A stretch of 64,000 nucleotides of DNA from Halobellus sp. LT62 (GTDB lineage: Archaea > Halobacteriota > Halobacteria > Halobacteriales > Haloferacaceae). Under the pieces are notes generated by a model. That model did not search any database, was not told where the DNA came from, and saw nothing but the letters and a program-made list of their open reading frames with translations. The stretch spans positions 1,054,001 to 1,118,000 of the forward strand of contig NZ_JAYEZO010000001.1 of NCBI RefSeq assembly GCF_037031285.1. The letters are read 5' to 3'. Numbering within the stretch: the stretch's first letter is position 1; the number at the start of each line of letters is the position of its first letter. The position numbers and the translations under genes were made by a program. Positions 36,448 to 45,112 of this stretch are shown here, in pieces.

Positions 36448-37089
36448 TCAGGTTCCGGTTCGCGTCGTCCGTCGATATCCTTCGTACAGGGCAGGTAACC
36501 CAAGAGGAAGTGCGAGGAATCCAAACCCGAGAAGGGCATATCGGTCTCTATCCTGGTGTCGCATGACGAGGATGGTCGTGACGATGCCGAATAGTGCAAT
36601 GACGTATGCGGTGTTGCTCCAGAGCACGTCGTAGGTCGAACAGTACAGCCAGCAAACGAACGTGTAGGCCGGGGCGTTCCAGGTCGGTGGATGGAGCTTC
36701 GGCCAGAAGAACCGGCAGTACGTCGTCCAGCCCAGCATCGCCACGGTCGGCAACCCGACGAGCCACACCGCTGCTCCACGATTCCTGTCGCCGTATCGCC
36801 GGTATTCAGCGAGGAAGAGTGCGGGAAAGCAGAAGACCCACAGCCAGATGCCGATAGTGTAGGTCACCGGCCAGTGTTCGATTCGGGGCTGTACAATCGG
36901 TAATCGTAGAGACTCGGGCAGCGTCGCCCACGGGAACGAGGGGTCGGGAACGGGATTCGTGAGGAACGCGACCAGACAGAGTCCCGTCCCGACGAGGAGT
37001 CCGTATACTCCCAGCGTCGTGTATCGGTCGAGCCACGCTGGAAGTTGCGGACGCGTCGACTGTTGACGGTGGTCGGGGAAGCCGGTCAT
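36448..37089 (-). CDS. multi-pass membrane protein of unknown function
   Basis: 213 residues with about five or six hydrophobic segments (TLGVYGLLVGTGLCLVAFL, IGIWLWVFCFPALFLAEY, WLVGLPTVAMLGWTTYC, YVIALFGIVTTILVM, ALLGFGFLALPLGLPALYE). No family motif recognised. It is 23 bases downstream of the SHOCT membrane protein gene on the same strand, so the two probably form an operon and share a role in the metal island. Confidence 0.72.
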   Translation of the reverse strand: MTGFPDHRQQSTRPQLPAWLDRYTTLGVYGLLVGTGLCLVAFLTNPVPDPSFPWATLPESLRLPIVQPRIEHWPVTYTIGIWLWVFCFPALFLAEYRRYGDRNRGAAVWLVGLPTVAMLGWTTYCRFFWPKLHPPTWNAPAYTFVCWLYCSTYDVLWSNTAYVIALFGIVTTILVMRHQDRDRYALLGFGFLALPLGLPALYEGYRRTTRTGT

Positions 37090-37112
37090 CGTTCAAGTTT
37101 GCCGGACGGGAA

Positions 37113-37484
37113 TCAGGTATCTCGTTCGAGTGCTTCGCGTCGCTGTTCGTATTCCTCGTCGGTCAGCTCACCGCGGGCGTACGCGAGCCGGAGCTCCTTG
37201 AGGGCTTGGTCTGAACTACGCTCACTTCCCGTAATCGCACGGTAGATGAGGTAGCCACCGCCGACGAGGGCGGCGAGGAACAGTAACTGCATCACGATGC
37301 CGACGATGAACATCCAGCCAGGCATCGTCCCGTCACCCCACATGTGACCGCCCCACATCCCGCCCATCATTGGGCCGAACCCCATCATCCCGAAGCCCAT
37401 GAAGAACAGCGGGAAGATGACGAACGCACCGATGATAACGAGGAGGAGCGTAACAAGTCGCGTGTCGTCTGAATTTGTCGCCAT
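37113..37484 (-). CDS. SHOCT-domain membrane protein, copy 1
   Basis: 123 residues. Two membrane helices (LVTLLLVIIGAFVIFPLFF and WMFIVGIVMQLLFLAALVG) are separated by a Met/Gly/His-rich outside loop (GFGPMMGGMWGGHMWGDG). A C-terminal SHOCT motif follows (AYARGELTDEEYEQRREAL), a short helical oligomerisation/binding unit. Three more proteins of this build occur at 41907, 42782 and 43245. The Met/His-rich loop could bind Cu(I). Function is not established. Confidence 0.8.
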   Translation of the reverse strand: MATNSDDTRLVTLLLVIIGAFVIFPLFFMGFGMMGFGPMMGGMWGGHMWGDGTMPGWMFIVGIVMQLLFLAALVGGGYLIYRAITGSERSSDQALKELRLAYARGELTDEEYEQRREALERDT

Positions 37485-37665
37485 ATTGTGGTCCCTCCGT
37501 GAGTTTGGGTCTCAAGTATTACTACGTACTAACTATTCAATGCGGTTGTGCCTTAGACCTGCGTGCTACTCCCACCGCTATTCTTTTGAATTCATACTTA
37601 CCACGGCTCTAACCCGAACTATCTGAAGGAAAACTGCAAAAGATGATCCGCACGATGATACATCT

Positions 37666-39060
37666 ATGCAGGTGACGATGGTCGAGGGTATCTTCGAAGC
37701 CCTCCGAATCGGTGTCGGATTCCTCTGGACGGCGGCGTGGGCGATCATTATGGGACTCACGATCACGAGTCTGGTCCAAGTCTATGTCTCCAAGGAGCGA
37801 ATGGCACAGGTGCTGGGCGACGGTGATCTGAGCGGGCTCACCAAGGCGACTGCGTTCGGCGCGGCCAGTAGTGGCTGCAGTTTCGGCGCTGTCGCCATCG
37901 GGAAGGGACTGTTCAAGAAGGGAGCGCACGCGGTGAACTTTCTCGCGTTCATGTTCGCGTCGACGAATCTGATCGTCGAACTCGGGCTGATGATTCTGAT
38001 TCTGCTCGGCTGGGAGTTCCTCCTGGCGGAACTGCTGGGCGGCCTCATCCTCATCGCCGTGATGGCGGTGATCGTCCACCTCACGCTCCCCGAGAATCTC
38101 TTTGCCGAAGTTCGAGAAACGCTCAACGAGCGCGACCGTGAGGCGGGCGTCACCGAAGACCCGACCTGTGGGATGGAAGGCAAAGACGAGTACACGATCA
38201 CGACCGACGGCGGTGAGACGCTCAAGTTCTGCTCGGAGGGCTGTATGGAGACGTACCTACAGGAGATATCGAGTCGTGGCGGGTGGCGTGACGAGTTGCT
38301 GTCGTGGGGTGGCTGGTACAAAGTCGGGAATCAGTACCGCAAGGAGTGGTCGATGATCTGGAAGGACATCGTCGCTGGCTTCCTTATTTCTGGGTTCGTC
38401 ATCGTCTTCGTCCCCCAGTGGGTCTGGAACACCCTGTTCATCCAGGGCGACGGGCTTCTCGTGACCGCTGAGAACGCGATTATGGGTGTCACCATCGCCG
38501 TCCTCAGTTTCGTTGGCAGTATGGGTAACGTCCCGTTCGCGGTTGCGCTGTGGGGCGGTGGCGTCAGCTTCGCCGGGATCATCGCGTTCGTCTACGCCGA
38601 CCTCATTACGATTCCCGTGCTGAACGTCTACCGGAAGTATTACGGCTGGAAGATCTTGCTGTACATCCTCGGCGTCTTTTTCGTGACGATGGCGTTCACC
38701 GGCTTCCTCATGGAGCTGCTGTTCGACGCGCTAGGAATCGTTCCAGATCTGGCGGGCGGCGAGACGGCGACTGAGCAGACGTATTTTAAACTCAACTACA
38801 CGTTCTACCTCAACCTCATCGCGTTCGCGCTCTCCGGGTGCCTGCTGTACGTCTATCGTCGTGGCCTCGGTGCGCCCGGCCAGTACCGCGACCCTGTCTG
38901 TGGGATGCGGACTGACGACAGCGAGCCATCGGCGACGCACGACGGCGAGACGTACTACTTCTGCTCGCAGACCTGTAAGGAGACGTTCGAAAAGGACCCA
39001 GATGAATTCGCCCATCAACACCCAGAGGCGGGAGCGTCTCAGGATCATGACCACCATTGA
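37666..39060 (+). CDS. permease (DUF318-like) with two YHS metal-binding domains
   Basis: 464 residues. Two blocks of membrane helices of the DUF318/ArsP-like permease type (TKATAFGAASSGCSFGAVAI and later VLSFVGSMGNVPFAVALWGG) each precede a YHS domain. The first YHS is around residues 165-195 (EDPTCGMEGKDEYTI, LKFCSEGCMETY), the second around 408-445 (RDPVCGMRTDDSE, YYFCSQTCKETF). The C-terminus is His-rich (DHDHH). YHS domains bind metals including copper. Such fusions occur in copper and mercury resistance loci, so export or storage of a soft metal is likely. The start is the ATG at 37666; MVEG at 37678 is an alternative. Confidence 0.85.
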   Translation: MQVTMVEGIFEALRIGVGFLWTAAWAIIMGLTITSLVQVYVSKERMAQVLGDGDLSGLTKATAFGAASSGCSFGAVAIGKGLFKKGAHAVNFLAFMFASTNLIVELGLMILILLGWEFLLAELLGGLILIAVMAVIVHLTLPENLFAEVRETLNERDREAGVTEDPTCGMEGKDEYTITTDGGETLKFCSEGCMETYLQEISSRGGWRDELLSWGGWYKVGNQYRKEWSMIWKDIVAGFLISGFVIVFVPQWVWNTLFIQGDGLLVTAENAIMGVTIAVLSFVGSMGNVPFAVALWGGGVSFAGIIAFVYADLITIPVLNVYRKYYGWKILLYILGVFFVTMAFTGFLMELLFDALGIVPDLAGGETATEQTYFKLNYTFYLNLIAFALSGCLLYVYRRGLGAPGQYRDPVCGMRTDDSEPSATHDGETYYFCSQTCKETFEKDPDEFAHQHPEAGASQDHDHH

Positions 39061-39191
39061 ACACCGATTCGAGATATCGAATTTGTGGGGCTGCCAGCTC
39101 CGTGATTGCGTTGGCCAATCAAAACTGGTACAGCAATGTCTCACGAACTCTCACGTATGAGCAAGTCTCTCGGAGGATCGAGGTGGGGAAG

Positions 39192-39785
39192 ATGAATCGA
39201 CGGCGAGCCGATACCGTAGCCGGTGCCCTGGTCGCTGCCGTCCTCATCGTCGGTGGTGTGCTCACTTGGCAAGCGTACCAGCAACAGCAGGCCTTCGAGC
39301 AGATGGGCTCGATGATGGGTACATCGATGGGCGCGGTTCACGGAACGAACCCACTCTTGTACGTTCTCGGAACGCTTCTTGTCTCGGCTGTCGTTGGTGG
39401 GGGCTATCTCGTGGTTCGGGACGAGCTCACTAGCACAGAGGTAGCCGATCGCTCACAGACTGAGATGGCGAATCCAACCGATTCTGAGAGTATCGAATCG
39501 CAGGAAGAGGCCGTTCAATCTGAGGGAAAGATCAATCCGGAGTCCCAGCCACAGGCTCGCGTATTGGATCTCTTGCCGGACGACGAACGCCGAATTCTCG
39601 AACCGGTCCTCTCGTCGCCCGGTATCACACAGATCGAACTCCGGGATCGCTCGAACTTCTCGAAAAGCAAGGTCAGTCAGACGGTGAGTGCCCTCGAGAA
39701 GCGCGGCTTACTGTACCGTGAGCGACAAGGGCGAACGTATCGCATCTATCCAAGCGACGACTTAGAACAGAAACAGGCGAACTAG
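39192..39785 (+). CDS. membrane-anchored helix-turn-helix regulator
   Basis: 197 residues from the ATG at 39192; GAGGTGG lies just upstream, and the longer frame from 39057 lacks features. Two N-terminal membrane helices (TVAGALVAAVLIVGGVLTW, LLYVLGTLLVSAVVGGGYLV) enclose a Met/Gln-rich loop (QQQQAFEQMGSMMGTSMG). An acidic linker and a winged helix follow (LLPDDERRILEPVLSS, FSKSKVSQTVSALEKRGLLY). This resembles haloarchaeal DUF7343-type regulators. The Met-rich external loop suggests sensing of copper outside the membrane; this is inference. It could control the permease or oxidase genes around it. Confidence 0.8.
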   Translation: MNRRRADTVAGALVAAVLIVGGVLTWQAYQQQQAFEQMGSMMGTSMGAVHGTNPLLYVLGTLLVSAVVGGGYLVVRDELTSTEVADRSQTEMANPTDSESIESQEEAVQSEGKINPESQPQARVLDLLPDDERRILEPVLSSPGITQIELRDRSNFSKSKVSQTVSALEKRGLLYRERQGRTYRIYPSDDLEQKQAN

Positions 39786-39907
39786 CGGGGGGTCTCGGGA
39801 ATCCGGGATCGTTCACCGTATCGCCGGGACTAAACTCGGAACGAGGATGGCCGTATGAACTTCTCTCATCGCGAGGCCTTTACTCGCTGACCGCGAAAAC
39901 GAAGGCA

Positions 39908-41323
39908 ATGACCTCCTGGGGACTTTCTCGCCGTAGGCTCCTCCAATTATCGGGGATATCAACTCTCGGAGCGCTTGCGGGGTGTGCCAGTCCGCTACCG
40001 GGCACCGACGATGGTGGAGGCCGTGCGGTGACCCCCCGTCCGACTGTCACAGGTGCCCCGGATACCTCCGTTAGCCTCACTGCGACGTCTGGGACCATTC
40101 GACCAGATTCGGATGCTTCGACGACTGCTTGGCTGTACGACGGACAGTACCCGGGCCCAGAGTTGCGCGTGCAGGAAGGTGACGTGCTCAGCGTGGAACT
40201 GGCTAACGACTTGCAGGAGGAGACGACGATTCACTGGCACGGGATTCCCGTTGCGAATCCAGTCGACGGCGTACCGAACGTGACGCAGGATCCGGTTGCT
40301 TCCGGTGATACATTCACATACAAGTTCCGTGCCGAACCCGCTGGGACGTATTTTTACCACAGCCACGTCGGACTCCAACTCGATCGTGGATTACTCGGCC
40401 CCCTGATCGTTGAAGAACGAGACCCACACGTTGAGTACGACCGCGAGTATATCGTCGTGCTTGACGATTACCTCTCTAGAGAACCCCGTCTTCCGTCGGA
40501 CGGTGGGATGGGTGGCGGTGGAATGGGTGGAATGATGGGAGACGTTCGACCGCCATACGAGGGGCTTTTGATCAACGGTCAACTGCCCGAGAATCCCCCG
40601 ACGTTCGACGTAGCGGAGGGCGATCGGGTTCGCTTTCGGTTCGTGAATGCCGCCAGCGCGACAGTCTTTGGTGTGCGAATCGCTGGACACGAGATGTCGG
40701 TGACCCACGCCGATGGGCAGCCCGTCGAACCGGTCGAGTCCGACTCGTTCGTCTTCGGTGCTGGTGAACGATACGATGTCGTCGTTGAAGCGACGAATCC
40801 GGGGCGATGGTTCGTTCAGGCGAACGCGCTCGACGGGAACGAACCACCGGCCAGAGCCGTCGTCGAGTACGAATCAACAGACGGTTCGATCACTCCGCAG
40901 CCTCCATCATCTTCGAGTAACAGATTGCAATACGGTGACCTGCGAGCACGCTCCTCGCTCGACGGTGTGAGTGGAAATCCAGACCGGACGTTCGACCTGA
41001 CGCTCTCACGTGGTAGAAACCAGTCCTACACGTGGACGATAGACGGACAGGCCTATCCGGATGCCGACCCGCTTCAGATTCGGCCTGGGGAACACGTCCG
41101 AATTCGGATGACCAATCAGAGCCCGGTCGTCCATCCGATGCACCTTCACGGCCACTTCTTCCAGGTCGGCAACGCGATCAAAGACACGGTTATCGTCCCG
41201 GGACATCGAGGACAGGTGACGCTGGACTTCCACGCGGATAACCCCGGTCGGTGGTTGTTCCACTGTCACAATCTGTACCACCTCGATGCGGGGATGGCAC
41301 GTGTTGTGGAATACGTCGAATGA
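39908..41323 (+). CDS. multicopper oxidase, Tat-exported lipoprotein
   Basis: 471 residues. Signal SRRRLLQLSGISTLGALAGC has twin arginines and a lipobox. Three cupredoxin domains carry all copper motifs: HWHG (residue 108), YHSH (149), HPMHLHGHFF (408) and HCHNLYHLDAGM (451), where the last Met is a type-1 axial ligand. Between domains one and two a loop GGMGGGGMGGMMGD is rich in Met and Gly, as in CueO-type cuprous oxidases. It should oxidise Cu(I) or phenols outside the cell, in line with the copper genes around. Confidence 0.93.
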   Translation: MTSWGLSRRRLLQLSGISTLGALAGCASPLPGTDDGGGRAVTPRPTVTGAPDTSVSLTATSGTIRPDSDASTTAWLYDGQYPGPELRVQEGDVLSVELANDLQEETTIHWHGIPVANPVDGVPNVTQDPVASGDTFTYKFRAEPAGTYFYHSHVGLQLDRGLLGPLIVEERDPHVEYDREYIVVLDDYLSREPRLPSDGGMGGGGMGGMMGDVRPPYEGLLINGQLPENPPTFDVAEGDRVRFRFVNAASATVFGVRIAGHEMSVTHADGQPVEPVESDSFVFGAGERYDVVVEATNPGRWFVQANALDGNEPPARAVVEYESTDGSITPQPPSSSSNRLQYGDLRARSSLDGVSGNPDRTFDLTLSRGRNQSYTWTIDGQAYPDADPLQIRPGEHVRIRMTNQSPVVHPMHLHGHFFQVGNAIKDTVIVPGHRGQVTLDFHADNPGRWLFHCHNLYHLDAGMARVVEYVE

Positions 41324-41552
41324 GTGGGTTGAGACTCGATTTCTGGTTGATCAATCTGTGGCCCGTATGGTCTTAGTCCCGTTCCGAACGAGGCGTTGAG
41401 TGCCATCCCGGCGAATTCGAGCCGGATGAACGCTCTTGTTTCTGAAACACGATTAAAACGCTGTATACACGTTCTCGAACGTTCTCCTGCGTGAGTTCAC
41501 GCCCATCGTCATAACTCCCGAGCGGTCCTACGAGTAACCGAGGAGAAAGACA

Positions 41553-41849
41553 ATGACCAACTTCAAACTCGGCGGCTGGCTGCTCGTGGCGCTCGCGCTC
41601 GTCGGACTCGCGTTCGCCGCCCCCGTGGTCAGCGCACACGGTACCGACACGACAGCTGACGACGTGCCCACAGACAACGCTACCGCTGATGACTGGGCGG
41701 CCTGGATGGAGACGCAGATGACTGAGCACATGGGCCCTGGTAGCGTCGACTGGATGGAGTCGCATATGGGTGTGACCGTCGACGAGATGGGCCAAGACAT
41801 GGCTGACAACGACTACAACGGCGGAATGTACGGGCAGGGCCACTGCTAA
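41553..41849 (+). CDS. secreted Met/His-rich small protein
   Basis: 98 residues. Sec-type signal peptide LLVALALVGLAFAAPVVSAHG with probable cleavage near VSA. The mature part is acidic and has repeated Met/His pairs: WMETQMTEHMGPG, WMESHMGVTVDEMG and MYGQGHC at the end. This composition points to extracellular copper binding. It is followed 57 bases later by a SHOCT membrane protein gene, probably cotranscribed. No family is recognised. Confidence 0.75.
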   Translation: MTNFKLGGWLLVALALVGLAFAAPVVSAHGTDTTADDVPTDNATADDWAAWMETQMTEHMGPGSVDWMESHMGVTVDEMGQDMADNDYNGGMYGQGHC

Positions 41850-41906
41850 CGGCTCTGACCGTTTTGATCGCTTCAACCGAACACCGAAATTCACCACCGC
41901 AAGACA

Positions 41907-42263
41907 ATGACGCAACCCATCACTCACATCGGACGCACTGCTCGTCGCCTCGCGATCCTCGCCATCCCGCTGCTGGTCGCGGCGACTGGAACGGCTGCCG
42001 CCCACGGCGGCGGGAGCTATGGCGGCGGGATGATGGGCGGAAGCGGCTGGGGCCTCTTCGGCGGAGCGATGGGGCTCTGGGGACTCCTCTGGATGGGGCT
42101 CCTCATCGCCGTTCCGCTCTACCTCGTCTATGCGCTCCTCAACCGAGGATCCGGCGGGGACGATGAGCAGTCGTTGTCGGTTCTCCGCGAGCGATACGCT
42201 CGCGGGGAGCTTTCGGACGATGAATTCGAACGGCGGCGAAAACAGCTCGAACGGACTGGATGA
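41907..42263 (+). CDS. SHOCT-domain membrane protein, copy 2
   Basis: 118 residues. Hydrophobic N-terminal helix (LAILAIPLLVAATGTAAAHG), a Gly/Met-rich loop (GGSYGGGMMGGSGWGLFGG), a second helix (GLLWMGLLIAVPLYLVYALL) and a C-terminal SHOCT unit (RYARGELSDDEFERRRKQL). Same build as the proteins at 37113, 42782 and 43245. The loop between the helices is on the outer face and could bind metal. Role unknown. Confidence 0.8.
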   Translation: MTQPITHIGRTARRLAILAIPLLVAATGTAAAHGGGSYGGGMMGGSGWGLFGGAMGLWGLLWMGLLIAVPLYLVYALLNRGSGGDDEQSLSVLRERYARGELSDDEFERRRKQLERTG

Positions 42264-42358
42264 TCGGAACGGCTGCTGTTCCATCTGAGACACTGCCCTC
42301 CCCAACGATCGCTGTTGGGCACCCAACCGTTAACCCTGCGGACGGGGTATGATATTCC

Positions 42359-42769
42359 ATGGAATACACAATACAGACCACAGTCACTGGCGAATTCGAC
42401 GACGTCGTTGATGCAACGAACGCTGCACTCACGGACGAGGGATTCGGTGTCCTCTGTGATATCGACATTCAGGCGACACTCAAGGAGAAGCTTGGCGAAG
42501 AGTTCCGTCAGTATCGCATCCTCGGTGCATGTAATCCTCCGCTAGCATACGAAGGGTTAACCGAGGAAATCGAGCTTGGTGCGCTCTTGCCCTGTAACGT
42601 CATCGTCTATGAGACTGATGACGGCGACATCGTGGTAAGTGCGGTCGATCCGGAGCAGTTGGTCGGGATTGCTGATAACGACGCGCTTGATTCCATCGCA
42701 ACCGAGGTCACCGAGCGATTTGATCGTGTACTGGCAGCCGTTAGAGACGAGTTCGACCCCGCGTCGTAG
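42359..42769 (+). CDS. DUF302-family protein
   Basis: 136 residues. DUF302 domain with EYTIQTTVTGEFDDVVDATN, DIDIQATLKEKLGEEFRQYR, ILGACNPPLAYEGL and LLPCNVIVYETDDGD. Members are small cytoplasmic proteins often found next to copper and other metal genes, sometimes fused to SHOCT-like regions. The biochemical role is unknown. It stands 12 bases before the next SHOCT gene, so an operon is likely. Confidence 0.88.
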   Translation: MEYTIQTTVTGEFDDVVDATNAALTDEGFGVLCDIDIQATLKEKLGEEFRQYRILGACNPPLAYEGLTEEIELGALLPCNVIVYETDDGDIVVSAVDPEQLVGIADNDALDSIATEVTERFDRVLAAVRDEFDPAS

Positions 42770-42781
42770 GCCTGATCGTCG

Positions 42782-43135
42782 ATGGCTTCATCAAATCAAC
42801 TGGACACAACGACGATACTGCTCCTGATCCTCGGAGCGTTCATCCTCCTTCCGTTGCTCACGATGGGGATGGGCTTCGGCGGGATGATGGGATACGGGGG
42901 AATGATGGGCCAGTACGGTAGTACCGGTGGCTGGTGGCCCGTTATCGGAATGCTTGTTCCACTCGTCTTCCTCGTTGTGCTTCTCGGCGGTGGCTTCCTC
43001 CTCTTCAGGCGGGTGAGCGAAACACAAACGTCTCACAATCCCGCGATGGAAGAATTACGTCTAGCGTATGCCCGTGGCGATCTCACGGACGAAGAGTTCG
43101 AATCCCGCCGAAACAAGCTCGAACAATCAGAGTGA
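42782..43135 (+). CDS. SHOCT-domain membrane protein, copy 3
   Basis: 117 residues. Two helices (TILLLILGAFILLPLLTMG and VIGMLVPLVFLVVLLGGGFL) are separated by a Met/Gly-rich loop (GFGGMMGYGGMMGQYG). The C-terminal SHOCT unit reads LAYARGDLTDEEFESRRNKL. Very similar in plan to copy 1. It probably forms an operon with the DUF302 gene. Confidence 0.8.
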   Translation: MASSNQLDTTTILLLILGAFILLPLLTMGMGFGGMMGYGGMMGQYGSTGGWWPVIGMLVPLVFLVVLLGGGFLLFRRVSETQTSHNPAMEELRLAYARGDLTDEEFESRRNKLEQSE

Positions 43136-43244
43136 CCATCCTCTAAACAACTTGGTTCCTGCCGAGCAGATGACGTATATTGAACACGGCGGCATCCTCA
43201 ACTACGTCCATTGACCGTTCCTCGCGTTTTTAAGGACAACGCGG

Positions 43245-43643
43245 TCAGTAACGGCCGCCACCGGATATGAGACGGGCGCGACGGTGGTCGAACTCCTCGT
43301 CGTCGATCTCGCCACGAGCGTACCGCTCTTGGAGGACGGCGAGCGCGCTGTCCTCAGTGCGGCCATCCGTTTGGGATCGCGTTGCCAGCCAGTAGACGAG
43401 ATAGATGGGGAGAGCGACGAGGAGGGCCATCCACAGGAGACCGAACAGCATCATCCCCCAGCCCCAGCTACCCCATCCGGCCATGTGGCCGTCGTTCCAC
43501 ATGCCGTCGTGCCAGCCCCACATCATTGCATCTGGGACGGTCGTATGCGTTAGCGCCATTCCGGCGACGACGGCCAGTGCCAGCGCTCCAACGACGATGA
43601 GTCCCAGAGAACGAATCCCGTGTGCTTGAATTGGATTTTGCAT
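43245..43643 (-). CDS. SHOCT-domain membrane protein, copy 4
   Basis: 132 residues from the ATG at 43643; the frame is open further, but that part is arginine/serine-rich antisense of the DoxX gene. Helix 1 (SLGLIVVGALALAVVAGMAL), a Trp/Met/His-rich loop (MMWGWHDGMWNDGHMAGWG), helix 2 (MLFGLLWMALLVALPIYLVY) and SHOCT (RYARGEIDDEEFDHRRARL). The loop is the most metal-ligand-rich of the four copies. It lies 28 bases after the DoxX gene and is probably in its operon. Confidence 0.8.
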   Translation of the reverse strand: MQNPIQAHGIRSLGLIVVGALALAVVAGMALTHTTVPDAMMWGWHDGMWNDGHMAGWGSWGWGMMLFGLLWMALLVALPIYLVYWLATRSQTDGRTEDSALAVLQERYARGEIDDEEFDHRRARLISGGGRY

Positions 43644-43671
43644 TGTTGTACTCCCAAAGGTCTCGGCGTGG

Positions 43672-44232
43672 TTAGCCGAGGATGTATTCGAGGGCGGGGT
43701 AGCGCTCGACGAGCGTCTGGCCGCCGACGTCGTAGTTCTCGATGTACTGGTCGAGGCCCAGGATGCGGCCCGCGGCGAACGCGGCAACCGCGAGGAACAC
43801 AAGCATGTACGCGAAGTCGCCGTTGATGAATCCGTGGCTCATGTCCCAGTTGCCGAAGTAGAACATGAGCATCATGAGCGCGCCGAAGAACGCCGCGAGA
43901 CGGACGAACGCGCCAATGAGGAGGCCGAGGCCGATGAACAGTTCGCCCCACGGGACAGCGACGTTCGCGAACTCAACGAACCACGGCGTCGAACCCATCC
44001 ACGCGAACATGCCCGCGAGCGGGTTGCCATTCGTCGCCGCGACGTTGGTCAGGTAGCCGCCCGCCGCGAACTCGCCGGTGATCTTCGTGAACCCGGAGTA
44101 CGCGAATGCGTACCCCATCATGAGGCGGAGCGCCAGCACGAACCACGCGCTGAGGCTGTGGACTTTCCCGCCGACGGTCAGGCCGCCGACTCTGCTCTCG
44201 AGCTGGTTCATACCGGAGTCGAGTGTGGACAT
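43672..44232 (-). CDS. DoxX-family membrane protein
   Basis: 186 residues with four membrane helices: ALRLMMGYAFAYSGFTKITG, VPWGELFIGLGLLIGAFVRL, FFGALMMLMFYFGNWD and YMLVFLAVAAFAAGRILGLD. The pattern RLMMGYAFAYSGFTKI plus GELFIGLGLLIG is typical of DoxX/terminal quinol oxidase small-subunit-like proteins. These often accompany redox or stress modules; catalytic function is not established. Divergent from the regulator gene at 44347, which may control it. Confidence 0.85.
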   Translation of the reverse strand: MSTLDSGMNQLESRVGGLTVGGKVHSLSAWFVLALRLMMGYAFAYSGFTKITGEFAAGGYLTNVAATNGNPLAGMFAWMGSTPWFVEFANVAVPWGELFIGLGLLIGAFVRLAAFFGALMMLMFYFGNWDMSHGFINGDFAYMLVFLAVAAFAAGRILGLDQYIENYDVGGQTLVERYPALEYILG

Positions 44233-44346
44233 AATTATTGCACCTTCAACTATCAGTAGGCGGGTAGAGACGATATAATAGCGAGCCGGCGTTCTGAGTC
44301 AGAAAACCGGCGGGCTATATTACCCTCCTGTGGCGATTAGAGGAGT

Positions 44347-44697
44347 GTGACTGAGGAGGCCGACCCGTCGGAGGTCTTCGCGACGCTCGACGACGAGTAC
44401 GCCCGCGACATCCTCGTGGCGACGAAGACCGACCGACTGTCTGCGAAGGAACTCAGCGAGGAATGCGATATGTCACGCCCGACCGTCTCGCGGCGTGTCA
44501 CCCGCCTCGTCGAGCAGGGCCTCCTCGAGGAGTACACGCACGTCGACCCCGGTGGCCGGCACTACAGCGAGTACGAGGCGCGCCTCGAACGCGTCGAAGT
44601 GCTCCTGCAGGCGGAGGGGTTCGACGTGCAGATCGACGTCCGGCCGGACCCCGCCGACCGGATCACGTCCATCTTCGAGGAGATGCGGGGGGACTGA
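44347..44697 (+). CDS. winged-helix regulator (ArsR-like)
   Basis: 116 residues with a GTG start. The DNA-binding domain includes VFATLDDEYARDILVATK, LSAKELSEECDMSRPTVSRR and VTRLVEQGLLEEYTHVDPGG. A helical C-terminal part follows (YEARLERVEVLLQAEGFD). This is a common haloarchaeal regulator type. It is encoded 4 bases before the small membrane protein gene, and divergent from DoxX. Confidence 0.85.
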   Translation: MTEEADPSEVFATLDDEYARDILVATKTDRLSAKELSEECDMSRPTVSRRVTRLVEQGLLEEYTHVDPGGRHYSEYEARLERVEVLLQAEGFDVQIDVRPDPADRITSIFEEMRGD

Positions 44698-44700
44698 CCC

Positions 44701-44976
44701 ATGGAACACACCCTATTCGTCATCGGCAAACTGTTCACCACCGCATTGGCGCTGGTCATCGCCTACCAGGCCTATCGCGGATACCAACGGCATCACACAC
44801 AGTTGCTCCTGTACGTCGCCGCTGGCTTCGCGCTGGTCGGCCTTGGCGGCCTTCTCGAAGGCGTTCTCTTCGAACTCCTCCAAGTGTCGATCTTCGAAGC
44901 GGGATTCGTCGCGGCACTCGTGACCGCAGCCGGGATGCTGTCGATCCTCTACGCTCTGTATGCCCCAAATCCCTGA
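44701..44976 (+). CDS. small membrane protein (DUF7521-like)
   Basis: 91 residues with three hydrophobic helices: LFTTALALVIAYQAYRGYQ, LLLYVAAGFALVGLGGLLEG and AGFVAALVTAAGMLSILYAL. Small proteins of this plan regularly follow a winged-helix regulator in haloarchaea, as here, with 3 bases between the two genes. The pair probably works together, possibly with the membrane protein as a signal or redox sensor. Function is not known. Confidence 0.8.
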   Translation: MEHTLFVIGKLFTTALALVIAYQAYRGYQRHHTQLLLYVAAGFALVGLGGLLEGVLFELLQVSIFEAGFVAALVTAAGMLSILYALYAPNP

Positions 44977-45112
44977 GGATTCGGGACGTTCATCCGAAAA
45001 GCGGCCTCTGTGCGTCGTCTTTGGTTCGACGCCGGTACTGTTTGGACCCCTATGTTCTCGGTAGTGTAGGATCACAGCGAGAATTATATCCGTATCGGTC
45101 GTACCATATCGT

